Shown here piece after piece: positions 48,023 to 56,348 of a stretch of DNA of 64,000 bases. Where the stretch lies: the NCBI RefSeq assembly GCF_024345995.1, contig NZ_JAGQCE010000004.1:160333-224332 (forward strand), read 5' to 3'. Numbering within the stretch: the stretch's first letter is position 1; every line of letters begins with the position of its first letter. Under the pieces are notes generated by a model. That model saw nothing but the letters and a program-made list of their open reading frames with translations. It did not search any database and was not told the origin of the DNA. The translations under genes and the position numbers were made by a program. This DNA comes from Synechococcus sp. Cruz-7E5. Lineage in GTDB: Bacteria; Cyanobacteriota; Cyanobacteriia; PCC-6307; Cyanobiaceae.

Positions 48023-49290
48023 CGCCGCTGGGGCGGGCGGCCGTGGCGAGACACCGAGGCGCAAAGCCCCAGCGCGATGAAATTCACGAGCATCGCCGAG
48101 CGGCCGTAGCTCAGCCAGGGCAGGGGAATGCCGGTGATCGGGCCCAGCCCGATGGTCATGTTGATGTTCACCACCACCTGAAACATCAGCATCACGCCGA
48201 TCCCCACCACCACCAGGGATTCGTAATCGCTGCGGGCCCGCCCGGCGATCTGGAGCAGACGCCACATCAGCAGAACGAAGCCCACCACGACCAGGGTGGA
48301 GCCGATGAAGCCGGTTTCCTCCCCCAGTGCGCTGAAGATGAAATCGGTGTGCTGCTCTGGGATGAAGCGCAACAGGGTGAGGTGGCCCTGCATCAGCCCG
48401 GTGCCCCAGAGCCCTCCTGAACCGATTCCCACCGTGCTCTGCAGCAGGTGATACCCCCCGCCGAGCGGATCCTGGGAAGGATCGAGAAACATGGTGAGCC
48501 TGGCCCGCTGGTGCTCTTTCAGACCATGGGCCCAGAGCCAGGGGGTGCCGAGGGCGAACAACCCCTGAATCGTCAGGCTGAGGGCAGCGGCCAGGGCCTT
48601 CCAGGGCAGGGAGCGCCAGGCGAGCACCCCCATGGCCGGAACCCAGGCCACCAGGGCCCAGGGAATGGTGCCCGCCAGAATCGCGGTGAACAGCGGCGAG
48701 AGCAGCAGCAGCAGCCAGGCGCCTGGCATCCCCGACCAGAACATCATCACCAGCAGCACTGCACCGAACACAAGCGAGGTGCCCAGATCCGGCTGCACGA
48801 ACACCAGCAGCCAGGGCAAGCTGATCATGGCCAGGGGCCTGATCAGGTCCACCGGTCGCTCCACCGGATACCGCGCGAGCACACCGGCCAGCAGCAGGAT
48901 CGCCGCCACCTTGGCGAACTCCGAAGGCTGCACGTGGAAGCCGGCGATGTTGATCCAGCTCTGGGCTCCGAGGGCACTGACCCCCACCACGCGCACAGCC
49001 ACAAGGCTGGCCACCATGGCCCCGTAGATCAGCCAGCGGAACGGCTGGTAGCGCTCCAGGGGAATCCGGGCCAAGACCAGGGCGATGCCCATCCCCACAG
49101 CCGCAATGATCCAGTGCTGGTACCAGACCGCATAGGGGGCCTGGCGCTGGGTGCTGGCGATCAGGATGCCGGCTACAGCCACCATGGCCAGGGGAATGCC
49201 CCACAGCACCAGATCCACCCCCTCAAGGGGCCGCCGACGGGCTGGCCGCGCCGCCGAGAACATGCTGCGCCGGGTGCCCAGCAAGGCCAT
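48016..49290 (-). CDS. rodA: Rod shape-determining peptidoglycan polymerase RodA
   Basis: A 424-residue SEDS-family glycosyltransferase that polymerises lipid II during lateral wall growth, with a class B PBP as partner. About ten transmembrane segments are visible. Signature segments are GAQSWINIAGFHVQPSEFAK, VQPDLGTSLVFG, DPLGGGYHLLQSTVGIGSGG and IPEQHTDFIFSALGEETGF. It follows mrp by 5 nt and overlaps the kinase-like gene by 7 nt, suggesting an mrp-rodA-kinase operon. Confidence 0.95.
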   Translation of the reverse strand: MALLGTRRSMFSAARPARRRPLEGVDLVLWGIPLAMVAVAGILIASTQRQAPYAVWYQHWIIAAVGMGIALVLARIPLERYQPFRWLIYGAMVASLVAVRVVGVSALGAQSWINIAGFHVQPSEFAKVAAILLLAGVLARYPVERPVDLIRPLAMISLPWLLVFVQPDLGTSLVFGAVLLVMMFWSGMPGAWLLLLLSPLFTAILAGTIPWALVAWVPAMGVLAWRSLPWKALAAALSLTIQGLFALGTPWLWAHGLKEHQRARLTMFLDPSQDPLGGGYHLLQSTVGIGSGGLWGTGLMQGHLTLLRFIPEQHTDFIFSALGEETGFIGSTLVVVGFVLLMWRLLQIAGRARSDYESLVVVGIGVMLMFQVVVNINMTIGLGPITGIPLPWLSYGRSAMLVNFIALGLCASVSRHGRPPQRRW

Positions 49291-49295
49291 CTTGA

Positions 49296-50402
49296 TCAGG
49301 CTGCGGCCAGACTGAGGCTCGCGATCCGCTGCGCCAGGGCCTGGAAGGCGCGGGCTGTGGCCGACTCGGGTCTGGCGATCACCACCGGCTGACCACTGTC
49401 TCCCCCATCCACCACCGCCATCTCCAGAGGCAGCTCGGCCAGCAGGGGCACGTCAGCTTCGGCGGCCAGGGTGGCCCCGCCGCCACTGCCGAAGATGGCG
49501 TAACTGGCTTCGGGCCGGTCGGGGGGGATGAAGACGCTCATGTTTTCGACAACGCCGAGCACGGGTACCCCCATCTGCAGGAACATCGCCAGGCCGCGGC
49601 GGGCGTCCTGCAGCGAGACCCGCTGGGGTGTGGTCACGATGACCACGCCGGCCATCGGCACCGCCTGGGCCAGGGTGAGCTGGGCATCGCCGGTGCCGGG
49701 CGGCAGGTCCACCACCAGCACGTCGCGTTCACCCCAGTCGGCCTGGTACAGGAACTGGCGGATGATGCCATTGAGCATCGGTCCCCGCCACACCACCGGT
49801 TGGTTCTCCTGGATGAGCAGCCCCATCGAAACCATGCCGATGCCGCAGGTCTCGATCGGCACCAGTACCTGCTCGTTGCCGTTGCCGCGCACCTCCGGGG
49901 TGCGGTCGGCCACACCCAGCATGGTCGGGGCGTTAGGGCCGTAGATGTCGGCATCCAGCAGGCCGACCCGCAGTCCGCTCTGGGCCAGGGCACAGGCCAG
50001 GTTCACCGCCACGGTGCTCTTGCCCACGCCGCCCTTGCCGCTGCTGACGGCGATGATCCGGCCCACGCCTGGGATGCCCTGGCGCTCGGGCAGGTTGCCG
50101 CCGCCTCCGGGGCCGTGGCCCGCGCCGCCGATCGGTGATCCCTCGGGCCGCCCTCCACCGCTGGGCTGAGCCAGCTCGATCTGTACCTCATCGATGCTTT
50201 CAAGGGCCATCAGCGCCGCGCGGGCTTCGGCGGCGATTCGCTCCCGCTGGCTGGTGGCGTACCCCGGCAAGGCCAGGCTGAAGACCACGCGGCTGCCCTG
50301 GGGACGCACCTGCTGAATCCAGCCCATTTCGAGCAGACTGCGGCCGGTGCCGGCGTCGCAGAGGGGCTCAAGGGCGGCGAGAGCCTGTTCAGCGGTGGCC
50401 AT
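49296..50402 (-). CDS. mrp: Mrp/ApbC-family iron-sulfur carrier ATPase
   Basis: A 368-residue P-loop ATPase of the Mrp/NBP35/HCF101 group, which delivers Fe-S clusters; in plants HCF101 serves photosystem I. An N-terminal DUF59/MIP18-like domain (about 1-85) is followed by a Gly-rich linker and the ATPase with deviant Walker A SSGKGGVGKSTVAVN and DADIYGPNAPTMLG. The CxxC that bridges a cluster in many Mrp proteins is replaced here (NMSVFIPPDRPEAS), which as I recall is usual for cyanobacterial members. It diverges from hemF by 130 nt. Confidence 0.92.
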   Translation of the reverse strand: MATAEQALAALEPLCDAGTGRSLLEMGWIQQVRPQGSRVVFSLALPGYATSQRERIAAEARAALMALESIDEVQIELAQPSGGGRPEGSPIGGAGHGPGGGGNLPERQGIPGVGRIIAVSSGKGGVGKSTVAVNLACALAQSGLRVGLLDADIYGPNAPTMLGVADRTPEVRGNGNEQVLVPIETCGIGMVSMGLLIQENQPVVWRGPMLNGIIRQFLYQADWGERDVLVVDLPPGTGDAQLTLAQAVPMAGVVIVTTPQRVSLQDARRGLAMFLQMGVPVLGVVENMSVFIPPDRPEASYAIFGSGGGATLAAEADVPLLAELPLEMAVVDGGDSGQPVVIARPESATARAFQALAQRIASLSLAAA

Positions 50403-50532
50403 CCAGAGGAGCCGTCATTGGGGTCGATCCTAGGGGCCGCCCCCATGACAGAGGCTCTCGAAGGGTTGTGCAGCGGCTCGACGGGCTGGAATGGTGGAGG
50501 GGTTTCGGACGTCCGGCGGGGCGTGATCGTCA

Positions 50533-51621
50533 GTGGTGGAGCAGGGACAGACGGGCGTGGCCGATGGGGAGAAGGGCCAGGTAGGGCCTCAACCGCATGA
50601 GTGTCCGCCTGTCGACTCCCGTGCCCGTGCTCGCGCCCTGCTGATGGGCCTCCAGGACAGCATCTGTGCCGGTCTGCAGGCCCTCGATGGCGAAGGGGTG
50701 TTCCAGGAGGAGAGCTGGGAGCGGCCGGAGGGCGGCGGCGGCCGCTCGCGGGTGATGAAGGCCGGCCGGATCTTCGAGCAGGGCGGGGTGAATTTTTCCG
50801 AGGTCGAGGGCGATCAGCTGCCCCCATCAATCCTCAGTCAGCGGCCAGAGGCCGCCGGCCAGCGCTGGTTCGCCACCGGCACATCGATGGTGCTCCACCC
50901 CCGCAATCCCTATGTGCCCACGGTGCACCTCAACTACCGCTACTTCGAGGCGGGTCCGGTCTGGTGGTTCGGCGGTGGCGCCGACCTCACCCCCTACTAC
51001 CCCTTCCTGGCGGATGCCCGTCACTTCCACCGCATCCTCAAGGCAGGCTGTGACAGCGTCGACCCGACGCTGTATCCGGTGTTCAAGCCCTGGTGCGATG
51101 AATACTTCTTCCTGAAGCATCGCGGCGAAACCAGGGGGGTGGGAGGCATCTTCTACGACTACCAGGATCCCTCCGGAGTGCTGTACAAAGGTCAGGACCC
51201 CAGCGGCCCGGCAGCGGCCGTGGCGGCTGCCACAGGCGCGGCGCCCCGCAGCTGGGAGCAGCTGTTCCAGCTGGCGAGTGCCTGCGGTAACGCCTTCCTG
51301 CCCAGCTACGTGCCGATCGTGGAGAAGCGCCATGGCACCGCCTACGGGGAGCGGGAGCGCCAATTCCAGCTCTACCGCCGTGGCCGCTACGTGGAGTTCA
51401 ACCTGGTGTTCGATCGCGGCACGATTTTCGGCCTGCAGACCAACGGACGCACGGAATCAATCCTGATGTCGCTGCCACCGCTTGTGCGCTGGGAATACGG
51501 CTACGGCCCCGAGCCTGGCAGTCGTGAAGCTCTGGTCACCGAGGTGTTCACCAAGCCCCAGGACTGGTTCGGTGATGCTGCGCTGGAAGAGCTCTGCCGG
51601 GCCCGGGGTGCTTACGACTGA
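50533..51621 (+). CDS. hemF: Oxygen-dependent coproporphyrinogen III oxidase
   Basis: A 362-residue HemF, which converts coproporphyrinogen III to protoporphyrinogen IX with O2 for chlorophyll, heme and bilins. Family marks are [33 protein letters not shown], the catalytic [15 protein letters not shown] region and [18 protein letters not shown] with [17 protein letters not shown]. The start at GTG 50533 adds about 25 unconserved residues; a later start near [14 protein letters not shown] is possible. The convergent amidase-like gene ends 32 bp downstream. Confidence 0.96.
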   Translation: MVEQGQTGVADGEKGQVGPQPHECPPVDSRARARALLMGLQDSICAGLQALDGEGVFQEESWERPEGGGGRSRVMKAGRIFEQGGVNFSEVEGDQLPPSILSQRPEAAGQRWFATGTSMVLHPRNPYVPTVHLNYRYFEAGPVWWFGGGADLTPYYPFLADARHFHRILKAGCDSVDPTLYPVFKPWCDEYFFLKHRGETRGVGGIFYDYQDPSGVLYKGQDPSGPAAAVAAATGAAPRSWEQLFQLASACGNAFLPSYVPIVEKRHGTAYGERERQFQLYRRGRYVEFNLVFDRGTIFGLQTNGRTESILMSLPPLVRWEYGYGPEPGSREALVTEVFTKPQDWFGDAALEELCRARGAYD

Positions 51622-51653
51622 ACCCTGCCCCCTCACTCTGGGGCCTTATTTGC

Positions 51654-52487
51654 TCAGGGGGGGGTTGCCGGATTGGCCAAGGAAGTGGTCGGCAGGTTTC
51701 TGGAGCGGGGGCTGAGACCTTGCTCCAGGGCCAGAACCACCCGCTCGGCGATCGCGTTGAGCGCTGCATCCCGGCTGCTGGGATCTCTCAGCGCCGTCTC
51801 CAGCGGACTCTCCAGCTTGCCGATCTCGAGGATCGCGATACCCCGGCGCGGCGCGCCCAGTCCGCCCCGGAACTGGAAGGGGAAGGCCCCGAAGGCGGCG
51901 GCCAGGCTTTCGTCGAGCAGGCTGGGGACCTGGTGCATTGGCGGAATCAGTCCTGAGCCAAAGCCGTCGGGTCCATAGGCGTCGTAGTGAATCTCCATGG
52001 CGTAGCCCCCCCGGCGCACGTGCTCCTTGCCCACGCTCCAGTTGGTGCGGGGATCTTCGCCATCGGCGATGCTGCGCTCCGGCGGTATGTAGAGGCTGAT
52101 CGGCAGGCCGCGCTGGCGTCCCAGGGCCACGACCCGCTCGGCGGTGAGCCAGTTCCAGTAGAGCTCATCGCGGATGCCGGCCACCATCGGCTGGGCTCCG
52201 AAGCGATCCACCGCTTCACCGCTGGTGCCGGCGCCGGCCATGCCCTGGGAATCGGCGTGACCGGCCATCACCAGAATCGGGGTTCCGGCTGCCAGCGACC
52301 TACGGCCGATCCAGTCCTTGTTCAGTGGCGCGCGCGGGCCGGTGAGCGGATCGATGGAGAACATGGCCGGCGCTTTGGCGGCGCTGCCCAGGACCAGCAC
52401 CAGGGCCAGGGCAAGCAGGGCCCATCTGGGGGGGCTTGGGCGTGCCCAGCGGCGGCGTGAGGTATGGGCCGGGTGAAGCTGACGCAT
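51654..52487 (-). CDS. Secreted N-acetylmuramoyl-L-alanine amidase-like protein
   Basis: A 277-residue protein with an N-terminal signal/anchor (ALLALALVLVLGSAAKAPA, about 23-41) following a basic stretch. The body has spaced candidates for the zinc and catalytic residues of the Amidase_3 fold: ILVMAGHADSQG (His), a Glu in NWLTAERVV, EIHYDAYG (His) and the final AILEIGKLES (Glu). The order and spacing fit an AmiA/AmiC-like peptidoglycan amidase, but overall similarity is remote. It follows the CCB-like gene by 14 nt, so they probably form one transcript. Confidence 0.6.
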   Translation of the reverse strand: MRQLHPAHTSRRRWARPSPPRWALLALALVLVLGSAAKAPAMFSIDPLTGPRAPLNKDWIGRRSLAAGTPILVMAGHADSQGMAGAGTSGEAVDRFGAQPMVAGIRDELYWNWLTAERVVALGRQRGLPISLYIPPERSIADGEDPRTNWSVGKEHVRRGGYAMEIHYDAYGPDGFGSGLIPPMHQVPSLLDESLAAAFGAFPFQFRGGLGAPRRGIAILEIGKLESPLETALRDPSSRDAALNAIAERVVLALEQGLSPRSRNLPTTSLANPATPP

Positions 52488-52501
52488 CTTCCTAAGGTTG
52501 T

Positions 52502-53092
52502 TCAGATGGGGGAACTCAGCAGGGTGCCGTCACTGGCCAGTTGCAGCAGGGGCCCCAGCTCAAGTTCCAGGGCAATCAGCTCGTCGCGGTGTGCCCGCAG
52601 TCGCAGCTGGCTGAGGGGAGCGTCATCGTCGCTGATCAGGCGCAGTTCCACCAGTTCCTGGCGAGCGGCTCTCCGCCGGTAGATCAGCCCCGCAAGTGGA
52701 CCGAGCAGGGCGAGCAGCAGCGGCCACCAGCCCAGCACCGGCAGCAGCTGGCGCAGCACCAGGCCCAGGCAGGCCGCGCCGACCGTTCCCAGCAGGGAGA
52801 GCAGCAGTGCCAGGGTGCCGCTGGCTCCCACCTGGCCGCGGAAGCGCAGCACCCGTCGTTCGGGATCCCCTGCTTCCGCCTGCCAGCCCCGCTGCCTCAG
52901 CCACTGGCTGAGTCCGTCCAAGACTTCCAGGGCCGGCCGCGGCGACTGCACATCCACCACCGTGGTGCGGTCCTTGCTGGCCGCCCGCAGGAAGAAAACC
53001 AGGCCGATGGCCAGCAGCAGAGTGAGCAGCAGGGTTGAGCCCAGGGCGGGGGACAGGGGCGATGGCACGCGGGCGATCCAGGGCGGAAGCAA
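52502..53092 (-). CDS. CCB-type cofactor assembly protein of cytochrome b6f
   Basis: A 196-residue membrane protein with transmembrane segments at about 17-36 and a pair at about 95-115 and 120-137. The pattern TLLLTLLLAIGLVFFLRAASKDRT and the later LLGPLAGLIYRRRA matches the cyanobacterial homologues of plant CCB2/CCB4 (DUF2930 type), which attach heme ci to cytochrome b6. Assignment is by remembered family pattern only. It diverges from the RNase D gene with less than 50 nt between starts. Confidence 0.7.
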   Translation of the reverse strand: MLPPWIARVPSPLSPALGSTLLLTLLLAIGLVFFLRAASKDRTTVVDVQSPRPALEVLDGLSQWLRQRGWQAEAGDPERRVLRFRGQVGASGTLALLLSLLGTVGAACLGLVLRQLLPVLGWWPLLLALLGPLAGLIYRRRAARQELVELRLISDDDAPLSQLRLRAHRDELIALELELGPLLQLASDGTLLSSPI

Positions 53093-53139
53093 CCCATTCT
53101 CCCCCTTTCGGCACGATGGCGTTGGTTGCTCCCGCGCTC

Positions 53140-53802
53140 ATGCCCTCGGTCCTTGACTCAACCCCCCATCGCTTTGCGGTCTTCGAGGGGGATCTCGACG
53201 CCGAATGGCTCAGCCTGCTGGCCCAGGCTCCGGCCCTTGCGGTCGACACCGAGGCGATGGGGCTGGTCCATGGCCGCGACCGCCTCTGCCTGGTCCAGAT
53301 CGCCGACCACCTCGACAACGTCTGCTGCATCCGCATTGCCAGGGGCCAGCAGCAGGCGCCGCGTCTGTGCGAGCTGATGGAGAGTCAGACGATCGAGAAG
53401 GTGTTCCACTTCGCCCGCTTCGATCTGGCAGCCCTGGGGGAAGGCCTCGGCATCACCGTGGCGCCGGTTTTCTGCACCAAGGTGGCCAGCCGCCTGGCCC
53501 GCACCTACAGCTCCCGCCACGGGCTCAAGGAGGTGGTGCAGGAGTTGGTGGGGGTGGAACTCGACAAGCAGTCGCAGAGCAGCGACTGGGGCCGGGTCGA
53601 GGACCTCGGCGAAGCCCAGCTGGTGTATGCCGCCAACGACGTGCGCTATCTGCTGGCCGCTCGCCACGCCTTGGCCGCCATCCTTGAACGGGAGGAACGC
53701 CTCGATCTGGCCCGCCGTTGCTTCGAGTGCCTGCCGGTTTTCGCCGAGCTCGACCGCAGCCGCTTCGGCTCGGTGTTCGAGCATGCCTCCCAGTCCCGCT
53801 GA
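53140..53802 (+). CDS. Ribonuclease D-like 3'-5' exonuclease
   Basis: A DEDD-family exonuclease of about 220 residues. Exo I is AVDTEAMGL, Exo II is VFHFARFDLAAL, and Exo III is VYAANDVRYLL with the Tyr of the DEDDy group. It contains only the nuclease domain and no HRDC repeats, unlike E. coli RNase D, and is the usual short cyanobacterial form. Expected substrates are tRNA 3' ends and other small RNAs. ATG at 53140 is used; ATG at 53116 would add eight residues. Confidence 0.88.
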   Translation: MPSVLDSTPHRFAVFEGDLDAEWLSLLAQAPALAVDTEAMGLVHGRDRLCLVQIADHLDNVCCIRIARGQQQAPRLCELMESQTIEKVFHFARFDLAALGEGLGITVAPVFCTKVASRLARTYSSRHGLKEVVQELVGVELDKQSQSSDWGRVEDLGEAQLVYAANDVRYLLAARHALAAILEREERLDLARRCFECLPVFAELDRSRFGSVFEHASQSR

Positions 53803-53814
53803 GGGATCCGGAGC

Positions 53815-54072
53815 TCAGTCCTCGACCATGAAGCCGCTTTCGTCGTCTTCGGCGACCAGAAGCGCATCCAGCAGTTGACCCTGGGCCCTGGCCCCTCCCT
53901 GGGCCTCCTGGATCATGCGCTCGGCAATGGTGATGCGCTCGTCCGGCGAGCGGGTTCCTTCCCGGGCAGCCTGCTGGTCGACCCGGCGCCGGGCCGCGGC
54001 GATGCTCACTCCCAGCAGGGTGGCCAGCTGACCGGTGACGGTGGCGTAGGCCCGGTCGATCGGTGCTGGCAT
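53815..54072 (-). CDS. Small conserved protein of unknown function
   Basis: An 85-residue, mostly helical, acidic protein (starts MPAPIDRAYATVTGQLATLL, ends DDESGFMVED). The first half, GQLATLLGVSIAAARRRVDQ, could be a helix-turn-helix-like or heptad segment. I do not recognise the family. It follows the lipid-A-synthase-like gene by 31 nt on the same strand and is convergent with the RNase D gene. Codon use is like its neighbours, so it is likely a real gene. Confidence 0.55.
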   Translation of the reverse strand: MPAPIDRAYATVTGQLATLLGVSIAAARRRVDQQAAREGTRSPDERITIAERMIQEAQGGARAQGQLLDALLVAEDDESGFMVED

Positions 54073-54103
54073 CGGGGGCGCGCCTGGGTGAGGTGAGATC
54101 CCA

Positions 54104-55357
54104 TCATCCCTGGGGCTGGGCCAGCAGCTGCCGGTCCACCAGGGCTGCCAGCCGCTCGCTGCCTCCCGCGTCCCCCATCCGCCGCCTGCCGATGGCGCCT
54201 AGGTGCTGGCGCAGCTGGGCATCCCCAAGCAGCTGCTCCAGTTCGACGGCCAGCTCCTGCGCTGATCCGCAGGGCCGCACCGCCCCCCCCAGCAGTCGGC
54301 TTTGCCGCCGCGCGAAACCGAGCTTGAACTGCGGACCCGGCCCTGGCAGCGAGAGCACTGGCACCCCAAGCCCCACCAGTTGTTCGGTGGCGGTGCCGGC
54401 GGTGGCCAGGCCCACCTCCCCCCAGCCGGCCCAGCGCTCGAAGCAGCCCGGCCCCAGCAGCAGCAGCCGCTGCTGGAGTTGCCAGGCCGCCGCGCCGCCG
54501 CAACCCTGCGGCAGGGCAACCTCGCGGTAGCCATGGGCCGCCAGGATCGGCTCCAGATCCTGGCGGCTGGGGCGGGAGCCGGTGGGGCAGAGCACCACCT
54601 GCGGCTCTCGTGCAGGCAGGCAGGCCAGGCTTGCCAGCAGCAGCCTGGCGTTGGCGAGGGCTTCCGGCAGACGGCTACCGCAGAGCAGCACGATTCGTCT
54701 TCGCTGCCTGAGTGGCTCGGGCGGGGGCAACCGATCGAGCTGATCCATCATCGGGTTGCGTGGCGCCAGCGCCGCCACCCCCCTGCGCCTCAGCCCCCGG
54801 GCTGTCAGGCCATCGCGCACCGCCACCAGCCGGGCGCGGTGATCCGCCATCAGGGCCCACTCCCACGGATCCCATTCGCTGCCTTTGCAGCGGTGGTACC
54901 GGTCGGCGAAGGGGTTGCTGCCGGGTCCGCTCCTCCAGGTGTAATCGCTTTTGGGTGTGCCCAGGAAGCCGTAGGGCGCGCCGCTGGCCCAGGCCAGCAG
55001 CAGGGGCAGCAGATCCCCCACCGCCAGGATCGGCTCGCCACTGGCACCCCAGCGGCGCACGAGTTGCCACTGACGCCAGCTGAGGCCAGGTAGCCCCGCC
55101 CCCAGGTCGCGCAAAAGCGCGGAGAGGCTCTGGTTGCTGAAGCCCCCGCTGGGCAGCGGCTGGCGGGGGCCTACCCGCCGCAGCCAGCCTTCCTGTTCCG
55201 CCTCCCGGAAGGTCTCACCCTCCCCCACCAGCGGCAGGACACGCAGCTGCAATTCCGGGCGCCGTTGGTGCAGCGCCAGCAGGATGCGCAGACCGATCAG
55301 ATCTTCCCCATGGCCATTGCTGAGCAGCAGCAGCCAGGGCTGCCGTGGACGGCTGAT
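54104..55357 (-). CDS. Lipid-A-disaccharide synthase-related glycosyltransferase, start codon unclear
   Basis: A protein of about 415 residues of the cyanobacterial LpxB-related group. Conserved parts are WLLLLSNGHGEDLIGLRIL at the start, AVGDLLPLLLAWASGAPYGFLGTPKSD (outline: AVGDLLPLLLA) and the nucleotide-sugar region LATAGTATEQLVGLGVPVLS. Between the tRNA-Cys gene (from 55391) and the conserved LLLLSNGHGED there is no in-frame ATG, GTG or TTG. An ATC at 55355-55357 (used here) or ATT at 55388-55390 are the candidates; the nearest TTG upstream lies within the antisense of tRNA-Cys. Function in glycolipid or wall lipid synthesis is inferred. Confidence 0.75.
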   Translation of the reverse strand: MSRPRQPWLLLLSNGHGEDLIGLRILLALHQRRPELQLRVLPLVGEGETFREAEQEGWLRRVGPRQPLPSGGFSNQSLSALLRDLGAGLPGLSWRQWQLVRRWGASGEPILAVGDLLPLLLAWASGAPYGFLGTPKSDYTWRSGPGSNPFADRYHRCKGSEWDPWEWALMADHRARLVAVRDGLTARGLRRRGVAALAPRNPMMDQLDRLPPPEPLRQRRRIVLLCGSRLPEALANARLLLASLACLPAREPQVVLCPTGSRPSRQDLEPILAAHGYREVALPQGCGGAAAWQLQQRLLLLGPGCFERWAGWGEVGLATAGTATEQLVGLGVPVLSLPGPGPQFKLGFARRQSRLLGGAVRPCGSAQELAVELEQLLGDAQLRQHLGAIGRRRMGDAGGSERLAALVDRQLLAQPQG

Positions 55358-55362
55358 ACGAT
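55354..55362 (+). promoter_or_regulatory. Extended -10 candidate for tRNA-Cys
   Basis: TGATACGAT at 55354-55362 is an extended -10 (TGn plus TACGAT, four of six matches to TATAAT). It would place transcription start near 55369, about 20 nt before tRNA-Cys. No good -35 is seen. It overlaps the candidate ATC start of the divergent gene. Confidence 0.4.
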
Positions 55363-55371
55363 CCGCAGCAA

Positions 55372-55385
55372 GGGGGTTCGCCCCC
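55372..55385 (+). other. TTCG-loop hairpin in the tRNA-Cys leader
   Basis: GGGGG (55372-55376), TTCG, CCCCC (55381-55385) forms a very stable five-pair stem with a UUCG tetraloop, ending five bases before the tRNA. It may guide 5' processing of the tRNA precursor or belong to the divergent gene's leader. Confidence 0.5.
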
Positions 55386-55390
55386 GAAAT

Positions 55391-55461
55391 GGCGGCATGG
55401 CCAAGTGGTAAGGCAGAGGATTGCAAATCCTTTACCCCCAGTTCGAATCTGGGTGCCGCCT
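55391..55461 (+). tRNA. tRNA-Cys (anticodon GCA)
   Basis: A 71-nt tRNA with acceptor stem GGCGGCA/TGCCGCC, discriminator T as in cysteine tRNAs, D-arm GCCAAGTGGTAAGGC, anticodon stem GAGGA/TCCTT with GCA in the loop, and T-arm CCAGTTCGAATCTGG. CCA is not encoded. Confidence 0.96.
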
Positions 55462-55500
55462 CTGATTTCCCTACTGCCGGTGGGCTGCCGGTGGGCTCGT

Positions 55501-56013
55501 TCACAGCTCGGCTGTGGCCGTCCAACGCTCGCCTGAGAGGGCTCTGGCTTCGCAGCGCACGTCGTGCTTCTCAACCGTGCAGGTGCCATCGGCGGGCCAG
55601 GCGCTGGGCAGGCTGGTGGGCAGCCCCCGCTGGTCGAAGCCCAGTTCACTCACGCTGGTGATCTCGGTGCTGAGGGGGCCCTCCAGGCGGCAGCGTCCTT
55701 CGCGGCAGCTCATTCCTGCGCCGCCCTGCTTGACCACCCCCACGAAGGTGACGAGGTTGGTGGCGATCTCGCCGCTGCCGCTGCCAACAAAGCGGATGTT
55801 CAGCAGTCCCTGCTGGTTCTGCTCGAAGCGCAACTCCGAGCACGGGCCAGGGCTGGCCGCGGCCAGGTTGCGCTCGCAGCTGCGGGTGGCGCGTTGCACC
55901 CGCCCGAAGTCGGTGGGCTGCTGTTCACCCGCCCGCAGGACTGGTCCGGGGATCAGCAGACTGACCAGAGCCCCAGCCAGCAGCAGGCCTGCGGGGCGAA
56001 TGCCTGGCCCCAC
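55501..56013 (-). CDS. Exported protein of unknown function
   Basis: A protein of about 170 residues. Starting from GTG at 56013 gives a short N-terminus and a hydrophobic signal sequence (GLLLAGALVSLLIPGPVLRAG, in outline 9-27) followed by a likely cleavage region. The mature part has six or more cysteines (RSCERN, PCSELRF, MSCREGRC, TCTVEKHDVRC), compatible with disulfides in the periplasm or lumen, and ends in WTATAEL. I do not recognise a family. The longer frame upstream lacks a signal and overlaps non-coding sequence. Confidence 0.6.
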   Translation of the reverse strand: MGPGIRPAGLLLAGALVSLLIPGPVLRAGEQQPTDFGRVQRATRSCERNLAAASPGPCSELRFEQNQQGLLNIRFVGSGSGEIATNLVTFVGVVKQGGAGMSCREGRCRLEGPLSTEITSVSELGFDQRGLPTSLPSAWPADGTCTVEKHDVRCEARALSGERWTATAEL

Positions 56014-56131
56014 ACAGAAGAGGCTTTTGGATGGGTTGGGAGTGGTGCCGACGGACAAGGGGAACCCACGCTCAGGAATTCCATTGTGGAACCACCTGGC
56101 CCCAGTAGCGCACGGGCGAAGGAAGTGGACC

Positions 56132-56308
56132 TCAGTACTCCGAATCGGCCACGCAGTAGCCCTCGCAGCGGATGCCATTAGTGGCAGTGCGGCCGCAGTG
56201 GTTGCACAGCACCGGTTCGCTTGGCTGCAGCTGCTGGGCCTGCTGCGCCACTGCTGCTGACCGCGGCACAGGCGGTGCCCACGGGCTCTGGGTGGGTGGA
56301 GACGTCAT
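56132..56308 (-). CDS. 58-residue protein with a Cys-rich C-terminus
   Basis: A small protein with a Pro/Ser/Gln-rich first half and a C-terminal Cys cluster: CNHC, then C of IRCEG and C of YCVADSEY. The four cysteines could bind one zinc as a small ribbon. The tail LCNHCGRTATNGIRCEGYC is, as I recall, conserved in marine Synechococcus relatives with unknown function. ATG at 56308 is chosen; it shares two bases with a plus-strand ATG of the neighbouring reductase (CATG). Confidence 0.6.
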   Translation of the reverse strand: MTSPPTQSPWAPPVPRSAAVAQQAQQLQPSEPVLCNHCGRTATNGIRCEGYCVADSEY

Positions 56309-56348
56309 GCTCCGATCATGGCGAGGTCGCTTGCAGCCCGGAGACCCC

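Noticed and set aside
48023..49204. N-terminal continuation of the kinase-like frame
   Set aside because: Upstream of 48022 the frame lies in rodA and the residues are Arg/Pro/Gly-rich without conservation; only the part from 48022 is coding.
51627..51645. Terminator after hemF
   Set aside because: Only four clear stem pairs (CCCC/GGGG) and no continuous T-run, so too weak to call.
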